The notes under the pieces: model-generated
Databases searched by the model: none
Seen by the model: the letters and a program-made list of their open reading frames with translations, nothing else
What the model was told of the DNA's origin: nothing
Assembly: GCA_030146405.1 (NCBI GenBank)
Contig: JASLBS010000056.1
Span: forward strand, 1 to 25,255
DNA: 25,255 bases
Direction: 5' to 3'
DNA from: Arthrobacter sp.
Lineage (GTDB): Bacteria; Actinomycetota; Actinomycetes; Actinomycetales; Micrococcaceae
Position numbers and translations under genes: made by a program
Part shown: piece by piece, positions 1 to 7,089 of the stretch
Numbering within the stretch: the first letter of the stretch is position 1
Layout: every line of letters starts with the position of its first letter

Positions 1-332
1 GCGACGAGCATCCCCACGGCGATCACGGACAAACCCGGTGTCCCGCGGACCAGCACGGGTATTCCCGCGATGATGCCGACGGTGGTGAGCAACTCCCGCG
101 CGCTCCTCCTGCCCCGACGCAGCGGCAGCAGGAGGATCAACTGCAGGACGGCGAGCGCTCCGAGGAGGACGCCGAGTCCGATGAACCCCACGCGCTCCAC
201 GTCCTGCAGTGCGGCGGAGGTGCCGAAGGTGACGGCAGCGACGCCCAGCAGGACGGCGATGACGAGCCACAGCACGATGGCGGCGCGCAGGGTGAGCGGC
301 CGTGGCGGCAGGGGGTCCTTGCGGGAACTCAC
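1..332 (-). CDS. Small integral membrane protein, N-terminal part, truncated by window edge
   Basis: An open frame reads from GTG at 332 off the left edge of the window (110 codons visible). It begins VSSRKDPLPPRPLTLRAAIV and has a hydrophobic segment at about residues 17-42 (IVLWLVIAVLLGVAAVTFG). A second lies at about 50-75 (GFIGLGVLLGALAVLQLILL), followed by a basic stretch (RRGRRSAR) and a third at about 85-110. The start is 12 nt after the stop of the upstream amidohydrolase on the same strand, so the two are probably co-transcribed and perhaps translationally coupled. No soluble domain or catalytic motif is visible and I do not recognise the family. The GTG start is supported only by frame and context. 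Confidence 0.6.
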   Translation of the reverse strand, partial: MSSRKDPLPPRPLTLRAAIVLWLVIAVLLGVAAVTFGTSAALQDVERVGFIGLGVLLGALAVLQLILLLPLRRGRRSARELLTTVGIIAGIPVLVRGTPGLSVIAVGMLV

Positions 333-344
333 CGGGGAAGCTGC

Positions 345-1550
345 CTAGCCCCGCGGGGCCACGGTGCCGGTGGAGGTCGCGGTGTCGTAGGAGTAGACCT
401 CCGAGCCGCCGATCCACACCCGGAGGGCGCGCTGCATGACGTCGAGCGGATCGCCGCTCCAGAGCACCAGGTCCGCGTCCTTGCCGACGGCGAGCGAACC
501 CAGCCGGTCGGCCAGCCCCAGGACTTTCGCCGGGTTGATGGTGATGGACCGGAGCGCGGTCTCACGGTCGAGGCCCTCCTTGATCGCGAGGGTGGCCTGG
601 TGCACCAGGAAGTTGATCGGGATCACCGGGTGGTCGGTGATGATGGAGATCTCCACACCGGCCCTCGCGAGCTTGCCCGGGTTGGCGAGTGAGCGGCCCC
701 GCAGCTCCACCTTCGACTTGGTGGTGAAGAGGGGACCGATCAGCACGGGGGTGCCGCGCTCGGCGAGGACGTCGCCGAGCAGGTGGGCCTCGGTGCCGTG
801 GTCCAGCACGAGGTCGTACCCGAACTCGTCGGCGAGGCGGATGGCCGTGGCGATGTCATCGGCGCGGTGGGCGTGCTGGCGCCAGGGGATCTCGCGGCGC
901 AGCACCATGGCGAGGGCTTCGAGGTGCGGGTCGCGTGCGTTCTCGTCGGCTTTCCCCAGATAGTTCTGCGCCTTCATGAAGGCCTCGCGGATCACGAGTG
1001 CTGTGCCGAGCCGGGTGGAGGGGAGCTGGCCCTTTCCACCGTAGACCCGCTTGGGATTCTCACCGAGGGCCGACTTCAGGCCACTGGGGGAGCGCAGGAC
1101 CATCTCCTCGAGATAGCGCCCGTGGGTGTGCAGGGCGACGGCGAGTCCGCCGATCGCGTTGCCCGAACCGGGATTCACGTTCACGGTGGTGACCCCGCCT
1201 GCGAGCGCGTCGTCGAACCCGGGGTCGAAGGGGTTGACCGCGTCGATCGCGCGGACCCCGGCGGTGTTCGGATCGGTCATCTCGTTGGTGTCGTCGCCCG
1301 CAGCGCCCTCGCCCTCCTCGTGGGTGCCGAGGTGGACGTGGGCGTCCACGAAGCCGGGAAGCAGCCACTTGCCGGCGGCGTCGATCACGTCCGCGCCGTC
1401 GGGCACGGTCACGGATTCCCCGAGCGCGGTGATGCGGCCGCCCTCCACGATCACGGTCCCGTCGAAGGGCTCGCCATCGATCGGGACGACGTGCGCATGG
1501 GTGATCGCGGTGATGGCCGGTGAGGTGGTCTGGTCACTCGGGGTGGACAT
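345..1550 (-). CDS. Metal-dependent amidohydrolase (imidazolonepropionase-like)
   Basis: A 401-residue cytoplasmic hydrolase of the amidohydrolase superfamily, predicted to use a metal centre to hydrolyse a C-N bond; the substrate is unknown. The N-terminal beta-sandwich part (about 13-60) leads into the signature LPGFVDAHVHLG, with metal-ligand His71 and His73. Further likely ligands are in QHAHRADD, LDHGTEAHL and the Asp of IITDHPVIP. The C-terminus has the usual NPAKVLGLADRLGSLAVGKD followed by ADLVLWSGDPLD. The long GGVTTVNVNPGSGNAIGG segment and the length resemble the imidazolonepropionase-related amidohydrolases often found without histidine-degradation genes, and no hut genes are here. 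The start ATG at 1550 follows a weak AAAGG. The gene is divergent from the mannosyltransferase at 1698, and the membrane protein at 332 follows 12 nt downstream. The superfamily is certain; the substrate is not. Confidence 0.9.
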   Translation of the reverse strand: MSTPSDQTTSPAITAITHAHVVPIDGEPFDGTVIVEGGRITALGESVTVPDGADVIDAAGKWLLPGFVDAHVHLGTHEEGEGAAGDDTNEMTDPNTAGVRAIDAVNPFDPGFDDALAGGVTTVNVNPGSGNAIGGLAVALHTHGRYLEEMVLRSPSGLKSALGENPKRVYGGKGQLPSTRLGTALVIREAFMKAQNYLGKADENARDPHLEALAMVLRREIPWRQHAHRADDIATAIRLADEFGYDLVLDHGTEAHLLGDVLAERGTPVLIGPLFTTKSKVELRGRSLANPGKLARAGVEISIITDHPVIPINFLVHQATLAIKEGLDRETALRSITINPAKVLGLADRLGSLAVGKDADLVLWSGDPLDVMQRALRVWIGGSEVYSYDTATSTGTVAPRG

Positions 1551-1588
1551 TGCTGGATCGACCTTTCAGGGGGGGGTGGGGTGCTTCC

Positions 1589-1594
1589 AACATA
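1589..1594 (-). promoter_or_regulatory. Candidate -10 box for the amidohydrolase
   Basis: On the minus strand 1594-1589 reads TATGTT, which fits TAnnnT. It would place transcription start near 1582 and give a leader of roughly 30 nt before the ATG at 1550. No recognisable -35 box is seen, as is common in high-GC actinobacteria. It is divergent from the candidate at 1628. Confidence 0.4.
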
Positions 1595-1627
1595 CCCGCA
1601 CGCACGGAGGTGGCTCCGGGGCGTGGC

Positions 1628-1633
1628 TACACT
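1628..1633 (+). promoter_or_regulatory. Candidate -10 box for the GT87 gene
   Basis: TACACT at 1628-1633 fits the actinobacterial TAnnnT -10 consensus and lies 64 nt before the ATG at 1698. The transcript would contain a small hairpin, CCCGGA (1647-1652) with TCCGGG (1657-1662), before the ribosome binding site GGAAGGAAAG. No clear -35 box is visible. Confidence 0.4.
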
Positions 1634-1697
1634 GTATGAGCCGTCGCCCGGATCCCTCCGGGGGCTATGACACACCCCTGTCCCACGGAAGGAAAGT

Positions 1698-2999
1698 ATG
1701 AGTCGGCGCGGTCGCTCCCAGCAGGTCAACGCGTGGGTCCTCGTCGCCTCGGCGATCGGAGCCGTGCTCCTGGTGGTCCTGGCACTTACCTGGGCCACCT
1801 ACATCGGACTCGATTTCCATGTCTACCGGATGGGCGGGCAGTCCGTGGTGGACGCCGACGGGTCCTTGTACTCGAGGTCCTTCGGTGAGGGCGAGGGCTC
1901 GCTGCTGTTCACGTATCCGCCGTTCGCCGCACTGGTGTTCACGGCCCTGACCTGGACGAGCGCCGAAGTCGGCGCCGTGTTGTTCGTCGCCCTTTCCGTG
2001 CTGATCGCGGGCGCCACCTCCCTGGCCCTGACCCGCTACTTCGGGGGTGTCCGGAATGTCCGCTCCGTCCTCGCCCACCCCGTGGCACTTCCGTGGGCCG
2101 TCATCGGGGCCGGAGCCATCTGCCTGCTCGGTCCGTGGCGGGAGACCATGGCGTTCTCCCAGGTGAACATCGTGCTCTTCGGGATGATCTCGGCGGACCT
2201 CCTCTCCTCCCGGCACCGGCGCGTGCCCACCGGACTGCTGACCGGCGTCGCCGCGGGCATCAAGCTGACACCCCTGGTGTTCGGGCTGTACTTCCTCGTG
2301 CGAGGTGAGTGGAAGCAGCTGTTCACGATGGCCGGCGGCTTCTTCGGGACCATCGCCCTCGGTTTCCTCCTGCTGCCCGGAGAATCGGTGACCTACTGGT
2401 CGCTGATGCTGCGGGACACCGGGCGGATCGGCGGTGCGGGGTACGTGGACAACCTCTCCGTCCGCGGCGCACTCCTGCACTTCCTCGGCCCGGACTACGA
2501 TGCGTCCGTTGCCTGGCTGGCCATCTCGCTCGTGCTCGTAGCGCTGGCCGCGTTCATCATCCGGGAGTTCAGCCGGCGCGGTGAGAGGATCCTGCCCATC
2601 GCCGTCAATGCCGTGCTCATGCTGCTGATCTCGCCGATCTCCTGGTCCCATCACTGGGTATGGATCGTGGTGGTCCTGGCGGTACTCGCGGCGCAGGCTC
2701 TCCGCCTTCCTCCGGAGTTCCGTACGTACCGGGTGACGGCGGGTGTGCTCTTCACGGTGACATTGCTGGTCTTCGTCCTCTCACCGAAGACCATCGGGCG
2801 CCTGCTCGGTGCTGAGGATCTCGATTCGCAACTGACCACCGGCTGGCTGATGGCCTCGAGCGCAGGGGTGTTCTGTGCGCTCGGCATCGTGGCCTTCTGG
2901 GCCTTCCTGGCCCGGGCACCGAGGCCCGGGTCGAGACCGGGGGAACCGCTCCGGATCCGGGATGCGGCGCGGGCGGATTCCGCGGGCAGCGAGGGCTGA
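1698..2999 (+). CDS. Glycosyltransferase family 87 (GT87) polyprenyl-phosphate-mannose-dependent mannosyltransferase
   Basis: A 433-residue polytopic membrane protein with about ten hydrophobic segments. It resembles the GT-C fold GT87/DUF2029 family, which transfers mannose from polyprenyl-phosphate-mannose on the outer face of the membrane (PimE is the known example). The first hydrophobic segment (about 13-35) is followed by GLDFHVYRMGG. Its Asp39 is where the family's catalytic acid sits at the start of the first extracytoplasmic loop. TGVAAGIKLTPLVFGLYF, the GRIGGAGYVDNLSVRG loop and ISPISWSHHWVW are also family-typical. The ATG at 1698 is preceded by GGAAGGAAAG, a good ribosome binding site. 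The gene probably acts in lipomannan or other cell-envelope mannan assembly; no other glycan gene is adjacent. The exact acceptor cannot be told. Confidence 0.88.
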   Translation: MSRRGRSQQVNAWVLVASAIGAVLLVVLALTWATYIGLDFHVYRMGGQSVVDADGSLYSRSFGEGEGSLLFTYPPFAALVFTALTWTSAEVGAVLFVALSVLIAGATSLALTRYFGGVRNVRSVLAHPVALPWAVIGAGAICLLGPWRETMAFSQVNIVLFGMISADLLSSRHRRVPTGLLTGVAAGIKLTPLVFGLYFLVRGEWKQLFTMAGGFFGTIALGFLLLPGESVTYWSLMLRDTGRIGGAGYVDNLSVRGALLHFLGPDYDASVAWLAISLVLVALAAFIIREFSRRGERILPIAVNAVLMLLISPISWSHHWVWIVVVLAVLAAQALRLPPEFRTYRVTAGVLFTVTLLVFVLSPKTIGRLLGAEDLDSQLTTGWLMASSAGVFCALGIVAFWAFLARAPRPGSRPGEPLRIRDAARADSAGSEG

Positions 3000-3009
3000 G
3001 GCCGGACCG

Positions 3010-3015
3010 TAGGAT
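3010..3015 (+). promoter_or_regulatory. -10 box, probable leaderless promoter of the MOSC gene
   Basis: TAGGAT at 3010-3015 ends 7 nt before the ATG at 3023, the spacing expected when transcription starts at the A of the start codon. The same AGGAT bases could instead serve as a ribosome binding site if the gene is read from the upstream transcript. The two readings are not exclusive. Confidence 0.45.
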
Positions 3016-3022
3016 GGTCGCC

Positions 3023-3679
3023 ATGAGCACTGGCACCCTCCTGGCCGTCTGTCGCGTGCACGAGCTCCTGCCCACGAGGGACTCCACGGGCGTCACCGCG
3101 ATCGACAAGCGTGCGGTCGACGGCCCCGTGAACGTCCACCCCCTGGGCCTGACCGGTGACATCCAGGCGAGCCGGAAGCACCACGGCGGTCCCACGAAGG
3201 CGATCTACGCGTACTCGCAGCTGGATGCGGACTTCTGGACCGCCGAGCTGCAGCGTGAGGTGACGCCGGGCCTCTTCGGTGAGAACCTCCGGGTGGCGGG
3301 GGTCGATGCCTCCTCCGCGGTCATCGGCGAGCGCTGGTGCGTGGGGGACCAGGTGGTGCTCGAGGTGACCATGCCGCGGACGCCCTGCGTGAACTTCGCG
3401 CGCTATCTGGGGGAGAGGTCCTGGGTGAGACGCTTCGCCGAGGCGAACCGGGTGGGCACGTACCTGAGCGTGGTCTCGAGGGGGACCATCCGTGCAGGGG
3501 ACCAGATCCGGGTGACCGACGTCCCGGAGCACGGCGTCACCGCGGCGCAGGTGTACGGGGGCCTGGACGAGGCCCAGGCACGGCGATTACTGGGAGCCGC
3601 CGAGGCCGGTGGCCCGAGCCTCACGCCGCAGGTGCGCAAGAGTGCGCTGCAGGCGTTGCGGATGGCCGCACCGGCCTGA
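3023..3679 (+). CDS. MOSC domain-containing protein (YiiM-like)
   Basis: A 218-residue soluble protein of the MOSC (molybdenum cofactor sulfurase C-terminal) superfamily, close to the YiiM type. Proteins of this family bind molybdenum cofactor and in some cases reduce N-hydroxylated compounds. Visible family features are LTGDIQASRKHHGGPTKAIY near the N-terminus, TPGLFGENLRVAGVD, and MPRTPCVNFARYL, whose cysteine is the conserved candidate Mo-ligand. The C-terminal RRLLGAAEAGGPSLTPQVRKS region looks like the helical tail of YiiM-like proteins. I chose ATG 3023 over the in-frame ATG at 3014 because both the -10 spacing and the AGGAT spacing fit 3023. It lies 23 nt after the mannosyltransferase with no terminator between them. 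The substrate is unknown. Confidence 0.88.
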   Translation: MSTGTLLAVCRVHELLPTRDSTGVTAIDKRAVDGPVNVHPLGLTGDIQASRKHHGGPTKAIYAYSQLDADFWTAELQREVTPGLFGENLRVAGVDASSAVIGERWCVGDQVVLEVTMPRTPCVNFARYLGERSWVRRFAEANRVGTYLSVVSRGTIRAGDQIRVTDVPEHGVTAAQVYGGLDEAQARRLLGAAEAGGPSLTPQVRKSALQALRMAAPA

Positions 3680-4015
3680 ACGTGCTGAACGTCACCGCCG
3701 CTACTGCACCATCGGGACGGCGGGGAGTGCGTGCATGACGTAGACTGGGAACATCCCCCACACCGGTATTCCCTTTATTTTCGCCCCTCAGGGCGAATTG
3801 GTTGTGTTGGGGCTCGGAGCACAGACTCGCGAGCAGATTCATCAGGGAGCGCCGGCTAGAAGAAAAGTCACACATCACTGCTGAGAGAGCAGAGAAGTAC
3901 GTGTGGCTAGGAGTTCGGCCCAGGGATTGAAACAGTGCCGGATTCCCCTGTTCATACGGCACTGCGGGCTCCATCCTGTCAGGGCCGTCCGGCACCTACC
4001 TGGAGGATTTTTCCC
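3680..4015 (+). promoter_or_regulatory. Long structured 5' leader of the DEAD-box helicase gene
   Basis: This 336-nt gap has no convincing gene. TAGACT at 3741-3746 is a likely -10 box, which would give a leader of about 260 nt. Downstream are a perfect 7-bp hairpin at 3780-3797 (TTCGCCC, loop CTCA, GGGCGAA) and a nested hairpin in 3869-3905. In the latter, CACAC 3869-3873 pairs with GTGTG 3901-3905 and CTGCT 3878-3882 with AGCAG 3888-3892. An 8-bp hairpin, CAGTGCCG 3933-3940 with CGGCACTG 3957-3964, follows. None is followed by a T tract. The ribosome binding site GGAGG is at 4002-4006, 9 nt before the GTG at 4016. Long structured leaders are typical of cold-inducible DEAD-box helicase genes such as csdA. 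Confidence 0.6.
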
Positions 4016-4020
4016 GTGCC
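3933..4020 (+). promoter_or_regulatory. Possible RNA switch over the helicase start codon
   Basis: The element CGGCAC occurs twice (3957-3962 and 3990-3995), and its complement GTGCC(G) also occurs twice: 3935-3940, and over the start codon as GTGCC at 4016-4020. GTGCCG 3935-3940 can pair with either CGGCAC copy. When it pairs with the first copy (8-bp hairpin 3933-3964), GGCAC 3991-3995 is free to pair with GTGCC 4016-4020. That encloses GGAGG (4002-4006) and the GTG start. When it pairs with the second copy, the start is free. This is read by eye; no folding energy was computed. Confidence 0.35.
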
Positions 4021-5932
4021 TGAAAACCTGTCCGAGAACATCACCGAGACCACTCCCGTCACCGAGGCGAACACCGCGGCTCCCGCCGCTCAGGCCGACG
4101 ACGACGGTGTAGACGTCCGCTTCACCGAACTCAACCTCGACGGCCGCATCCTCGCCGCGCTGACCGACCTCGGGTACGAGAAGCCCTCGCCCATCCAGGC
4201 CGCGACGATCCCCGCCCTGCTCGAGGGCCGCGACGTCGTCGGACTGGCGCAGACCGGTACCGGCAAGACCGCAGCGTTCGCTGTTCCCGCGCTGTCCAAG
4301 ATGGCGGAACTGGCCGATGTCAACGGTGGCCCCAGCAAGAACACGCAGGTCCTGGTGCTCGCGCCGACCCGCGAGCTCGCGCTCCAGGTGGCCGACGCCT
4401 TCACGTCCTACGCCAAGCACATGGAGGGCTTCACCGTCCTTCCTGTCTACGGTGGATCGCCCTACGGGCCTCAGCTCAACGGCCTGCGCCGTGGTGCGCA
4501 GGTAGTGGTCGGTACCCCGGGTCGCGTCATCGACCACATCGAGAAGGGGTCGCTGGACCTCTCCAACCTCGAGTACGTGGTGCTCGACGAGGCCGACGAG
4601 ATGCTGCGCATGGGCTTCGCGGAGGATGTCGAGAAGATCCTGTCCTCGACCCCGGCGGAGAAGCAGGTCGCACTGTTCTCCGCGACCATGCCCCCGGCCA
4701 TCCGCCGCATCGCCAAGAAGTACCTGAACGATCCGGCCGAGATCTCGGTCAAGGGCAAGACGACGACGGGCACCAACACGCGTCAGCGCTACCTGCAGGT
4801 CATGGGCCCGCACAAGCTCGACGCGATGACCCGCATCCTCGAGGTGGAGGACTTCGACGGCATCATCGCCTTCGTCCGCACCAAGGCGGCTACCGAAGAC
4901 CTGGCGGACAAGTTGCGTTCACGGGGCTTCTCGGCAGCAGCCATCAACGGTGACATCCCCCAGCAGCAGCGTGAGCGCACGGTCGAGGCCCTGCGTGACG
5001 GCAAGATCGACATCCTCGTCGCCACGGACGTCGCTGCCCGTGGTCTGGACGTGGAGCGCATCTCGCTCGTCGTGAACTACGACATCCCGAACGACACCGA
5101 GTCCTACGTGCACCGCATCGGTCGCACGGGCCGCGCCGGGCGTTCAGGTGACGCGATCCTCTTCATCACCCCTCGCGAGAAGTACCTGCTCCGTTCGATC
5201 GAGAAGGCCACGCGCCAGCCGGTCGAGCAGATGCAGCTTCCGTCCACGGACAAGATCAACGAGCTGCGTCTCAGCAAGTTCGCCGACAAGATCACGCAGA
5301 CGCTCGCCGGCAAGGATGTCGCGCTCTTCCGCGACCTCATCGCCACCTACGAGCATGATCACGACGTGCCCGCCAACGAGATCGCTGCTGCCCTTGCCGT
5401 CATGGCGCAGGGCGGCCAGCCGATCCTCGTCCAGGACATCCCCGTGGCTCCCGCCGGGCAGCGCGAGCGGGCCGAGGGACGCAAGGACGCTTTCGGGTCA
5501 CGCGGCCCGACGCGCACGCTCACCGAGGGCAACGCCACGTACCGCATCGCGGTCGGTCGTCGCCAGCGTGTGATGCCGGGCTCGATCGTCGGCGCCATCG
5601 CCAACGAGGGCGGCCTGTCCTCCTCGCAGATCGGCGGCATCGACATTCGCGCCGATCACAGCCTGGTGGAACTTCCCGCTGACCTCTCGACCGATCAGCT
5701 GCGCGCGCTCTCGAAGACCCGTATCGGTGGCGAGCTCATCCACCTCGAGCTCGACAAGGGCCGGAAGCCCGCCGGCACCCGCGGCTCGGGTGACTTCAAG
5801 AAGCCCTTCAAGAAGGACTTCCAGAAGCGCGACGGTGACACCCGCTTCTCGGGTGACGCCAACCGCAAGCCACGTTCCAAGGGCGCCGGTGCCGGTGCAG
5901 GACGCTCCAGCGCGACGTCCGAGCAGTGGTAG
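4016..5932 (+). CDS. deaD: DEAD-box ATP-dependent RNA helicase with DbpA-type RNA-binding domain
   Basis: A 638-residue cytoplasmic RNA helicase of the DeaD/CsdA type, acting in ribosome assembly, RNA unwinding at low temperature and mRNA turnover. Two RecA-like domains are complete. The first has the Q motif GYEKPSPIQ, motif I AQTGTGKT with Lys84, Ia PTRELALQ, TPGR, DEAD at 191-194 and SAT. The second has ATDVAARGLD and HRIGRTGRAGRSG from about His366. A DbpA-like RNA-binding domain (TYRIAVGRRQRVMPGSIVGA) occupies about 508-580. A basic, glycine-rich tail (KKPFKKDFQKR) follows. The acidic N-terminal extension (about 1-35, ENITETTPVTEAN) is common in actinobacterial members. An in-frame GTG at 3935 gives 27 extra residues with no ribosome binding site; GTG 4016 has GGAGG 9 nt upstream. 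The gene is monocistronic, with a terminator at 5950. Confidence 0.95.
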   Translation: MPENLSENITETTPVTEANTAAPAAQADDDGVDVRFTELNLDGRILAALTDLGYEKPSPIQAATIPALLEGRDVVGLAQTGTGKTAAFAVPALSKMAELADVNGGPSKNTQVLVLAPTRELALQVADAFTSYAKHMEGFTVLPVYGGSPYGPQLNGLRRGAQVVVGTPGRVIDHIEKGSLDLSNLEYVVLDEADEMLRMGFAEDVEKILSSTPAEKQVALFSATMPPAIRRIAKKYLNDPAEISVKGKTTTGTNTRQRYLQVMGPHKLDAMTRILEVEDFDGIIAFVRTKAATEDLADKLRSRGFSAAAINGDIPQQQRERTVEALRDGKIDILVATDVAARGLDVERISLVVNYDIPNDTESYVHRIGRTGRAGRSGDAILFITPREKYLLRSIEKATRQPVEQMQLPSTDKINELRLSKFADKITQTLAGKDVALFRDLIATYEHDHDVPANEIAAALAVMAQGGQPILVQDIPVAPAGQRERAEGRKDAFGSRGPTRTLTEGNATYRIAVGRRQRVMPGSIVGAIANEGGLSSSQIGGIDIRADHSLVELPADLSTDQLRALSKTRIGGELIHLELDKGRKPAGTRGSGDFKKPFKKDFQKRDGDTRFSGDANRKPRSKGAGAGAGRSSATSEQW

Positions 5933-5949
5933 GACCTAGCTGAACCCAC

Positions 5950-5984
5950 CCCTCCGGATCCGCGCCGAGCGCGGCTCCGGAGGG
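5950..5984 (+). terminator. Hairpin terminator after the helicase gene
   Basis: CCCTCCGGA (5950-5958) pairs with TCCGGAGGG (5976-5984), and inside it CCGCGC (5960-5965) pairs with GCGCGG (5969-5974) around a CGA loop. There is one mismatch (5959/5975). It is a 15-bp G/C-rich stem 17 nt after the helicase stop. There is no U tract, as is frequent in actinobacteria. Confidence 0.75.
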
Positions 5985-6042
5985 AATCGGGAACACGCCC
6001 CTGAGGGCGGTCTCCGATTTCGCACCAGCGGCGGGGAACTGG

Positions 6043-6048
6043 TAAAGT
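6043..6048 (+). promoter_or_regulatory. Candidate -10 box for the tRNA pair
   Basis: TAAAGT at 6043-6048 fits TAnnnT and lies 11 nt before the first base of tRNA-Thr, so transcription would start just before the mature 5' end. No strong -35 box is visible. Confidence 0.45.
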
Positions 6049-6059
6049 TTCTTGCTGTT

Positions 6060-6131
6060 GCCCCCCTAGCTCAGTGGTAGAGCGCGTTCTTGGTAAGAAC
6101 GAGGTCACCGGATCGATTCCGGTGGGGGGCT
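6060..6131 (+). tRNA. tRNA-Thr (anticodon GGT)
   Basis: A complete cloverleaf is visible. The acceptor stem GCCCCCC (6060-6066) pairs with GGGGGGC (6124-6130). D-stem GCTC/GAGC encloses AGTGGTA. Anticodon stem CGTTC/GAACG surrounds the loop TTGGTAA, giving anticodon GGT (codon ACC). The variable loop is AGGTC, and T-stem ACCGG/CCGGT encloses ATCGATT. The discriminator base is T (6131), typical of tRNA-Thr. CCA is not encoded. Confidence 0.96.
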
Positions 6132-6138
6132 CGTAAAT

Positions 6139-6179
6139 GAGGGGCCCGTGACGATCAGCCGATCGGTGCGGGCAGCCTC
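6139..6179 (+). other. Hairpin in the spacer between the two tRNAs
   Basis: GAGG (6139-6142) pairs with CCTC (6176-6179), GCCCG (6144-6148) with CGGGC (6169-6173), and CGATC (6152-6156) with GATCG (6161-6165) around an AGCC loop. The hairpin ends only 6 nt before tRNA-Met, leaving no room for a separate promoter. A processing signal in a common transcript is more likely than a terminator. Confidence 0.5.
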
Positions 6180-6185
6180 GTTTAG

Positions 6186-6259
6186 GGCGGTGTAGCTCAG
6201 CTGGTTAGAGCGCACGACTCATAATCGTGAGGTCCCGGGATCGAGTCCCGGCACCGCTA
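6186..6259 (+). tRNA. tRNA-Met, elongator (anticodon CAT)
   Basis: The acceptor GGCGGTG (6186-6192) pairs with CACCGCT (6252-6258), with a G-U at the first pair. D-arm is GCTC/GAGC around AGCTGGTTA. Anticodon stem CACGA/TCGTG surrounds CTCATAA, giving anticodon CAT. T-stem CCGGG/CCCGG encloses ATCGAGT, and the discriminator is A. The anticodon stem lacks the three consecutive G-C pairs of the initiator tRNA, so this is the elongator form. A tRNA-Ile2 with a modified C34 is less likely. CCA is not encoded. Confidence 0.92.
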
Positions 6260-6264
6260 CAGAG

Positions 6265-6296
6265 GAAGGCCCCGGAGTTGTTGCTCCGGGGCCTTC
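6265..6296 (+). terminator. Strong hairpin terminator after tRNA-Met
   Basis: A perfect stem, AAGGCCCCGGAG (6266-6277) with CTCCGGGGCCTT (6284-6295) around TTGTTG, is extended by G6265-C6296. It lies 5 nt after tRNA-Met. The minus-strand operon ends at 6382, so the same hairpin may stop both directions. Confidence 0.9.
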
Positions 6297-6381
6297 TGCG
6301 TTCCCGCCGAGGTTCCCGCCGGACTTCCGTTCGGGTCCCGGGTCCGGCGCCGATCCGGTCCGTTCGAGGACCGACCGTCCG

Positions 6382-7038
6382 TCAGACCGCTTCCCCGGTG
6401 ACGTCCGGAGCGCTCGGGCTGTCGATCAGCGTTCCGCCGAGGGGATCGGCGTGCCAGGACTCGAGGGTCCAGCCGCGCTCGGACGAACCCACGAGCACGC
6501 TCATGCCCGTGTTCCTGATGCTCAGCTCCCGGACGGCATCGGGTCCCATCGCGGTGGAGACGGCGGTGAAGACCCGGATGGCGGCCCCGTGGGAGACGAC
6601 GGCAACGGTCTCCTCCGGGCCGTGGCCCTCCTCGATCGCCCTGATCGCCTGCTCGTACCGGGTGAGGAACTGCCGGCCCGTCTCCCCGTCGGGCATGCGC
6701 GTGGTGAGTCGACCCTGCATCCACTCGATCACGCAGTCGGCGTAGGTACGGACCGATTCGGGGTCGTCGCGAAGTTCGAGCGAACCAGCACCGATCTCCT
6801 CCAGACCCGGAACCACGCGGACCTCCTGGCCCAGCGCCCGGGCCAGGGGTGCCGCCGTGAGGGAAGTGCGGATCAGCCGTGAGACGTAGATCGCCGTGGG
6901 ATCCTCGCTCAGCGCCGCCGGGATCGCCCGCGCCTGAGCTTCACCGAGAGGCGAGAGTGCCGCTCCCGGATAGCTCGTGTCGAGAGCTCCACGTGCGTTG
7001 TTCGTGGTTTGTCCGTGGCGTATCAGCAGGAGTCTCAT
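6382..7038 (-). CDS. Histidine phosphatase family protein
   Basis: A 218-residue soluble enzyme of the histidine phosphatase (phosphoglycerate mutase-like) superfamily. It opens with the catalytic signature LLLIRHGQTTNN (Arg7, His8), has the Arg of SRLIRTSLTAAP, an acidic GLEEIGAGSLELR segment, and the second catalytic His in VAVVSHGAAIR. Members dephosphorylate small metabolites or phosphosugars; this sequence does not show which. The ATG at 7038 has GAGG about 4 nt upstream. It is the last gene of a minus-strand run after the methyltransferase (51-nt gap) and the flavoprotein. No link to the tRNA genes downstream is implied. Confidence 0.9.
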   Translation of the reverse strand: MRLLLIRHGQTTNNARGALDTSYPGAALSPLGEAQARAIPAALSEDPTAIYVSRLIRTSLTAAPLARALGQEVRVVPGLEEIGAGSLELRDDPESVRTYADCVIEWMQGRLTTRMPDGETGRQFLTRYEQAIRAIEEGHGPEETVAVVSHGAAIRVFTAVSTAMGPDAVRELSIRNTGMSVLVGSSERGWTLESWHADPLGGTLIDSPSAPDVTGEAV

Positions 7039-7089
7039 CGTCCTCAGCCTAGGTCCGGTGCACGGCAGGCCGCGAGGGGTAACGGCAGT

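Noticed and set aside
1570..1586. Run of Gs (GGGGGGGG then GGGG) as a G-quadruplex
   Set aside because: Only two G runs are present, fewer than the four needed for an intramolecular quadruplex.
3935..4015. Upstream in-frame GTG extension of the helicase
   Set aside because: There is no ribosome binding site before 3935; GGAGG precedes GTG 4016, and the extra residues would be coded by hairpin sequence.
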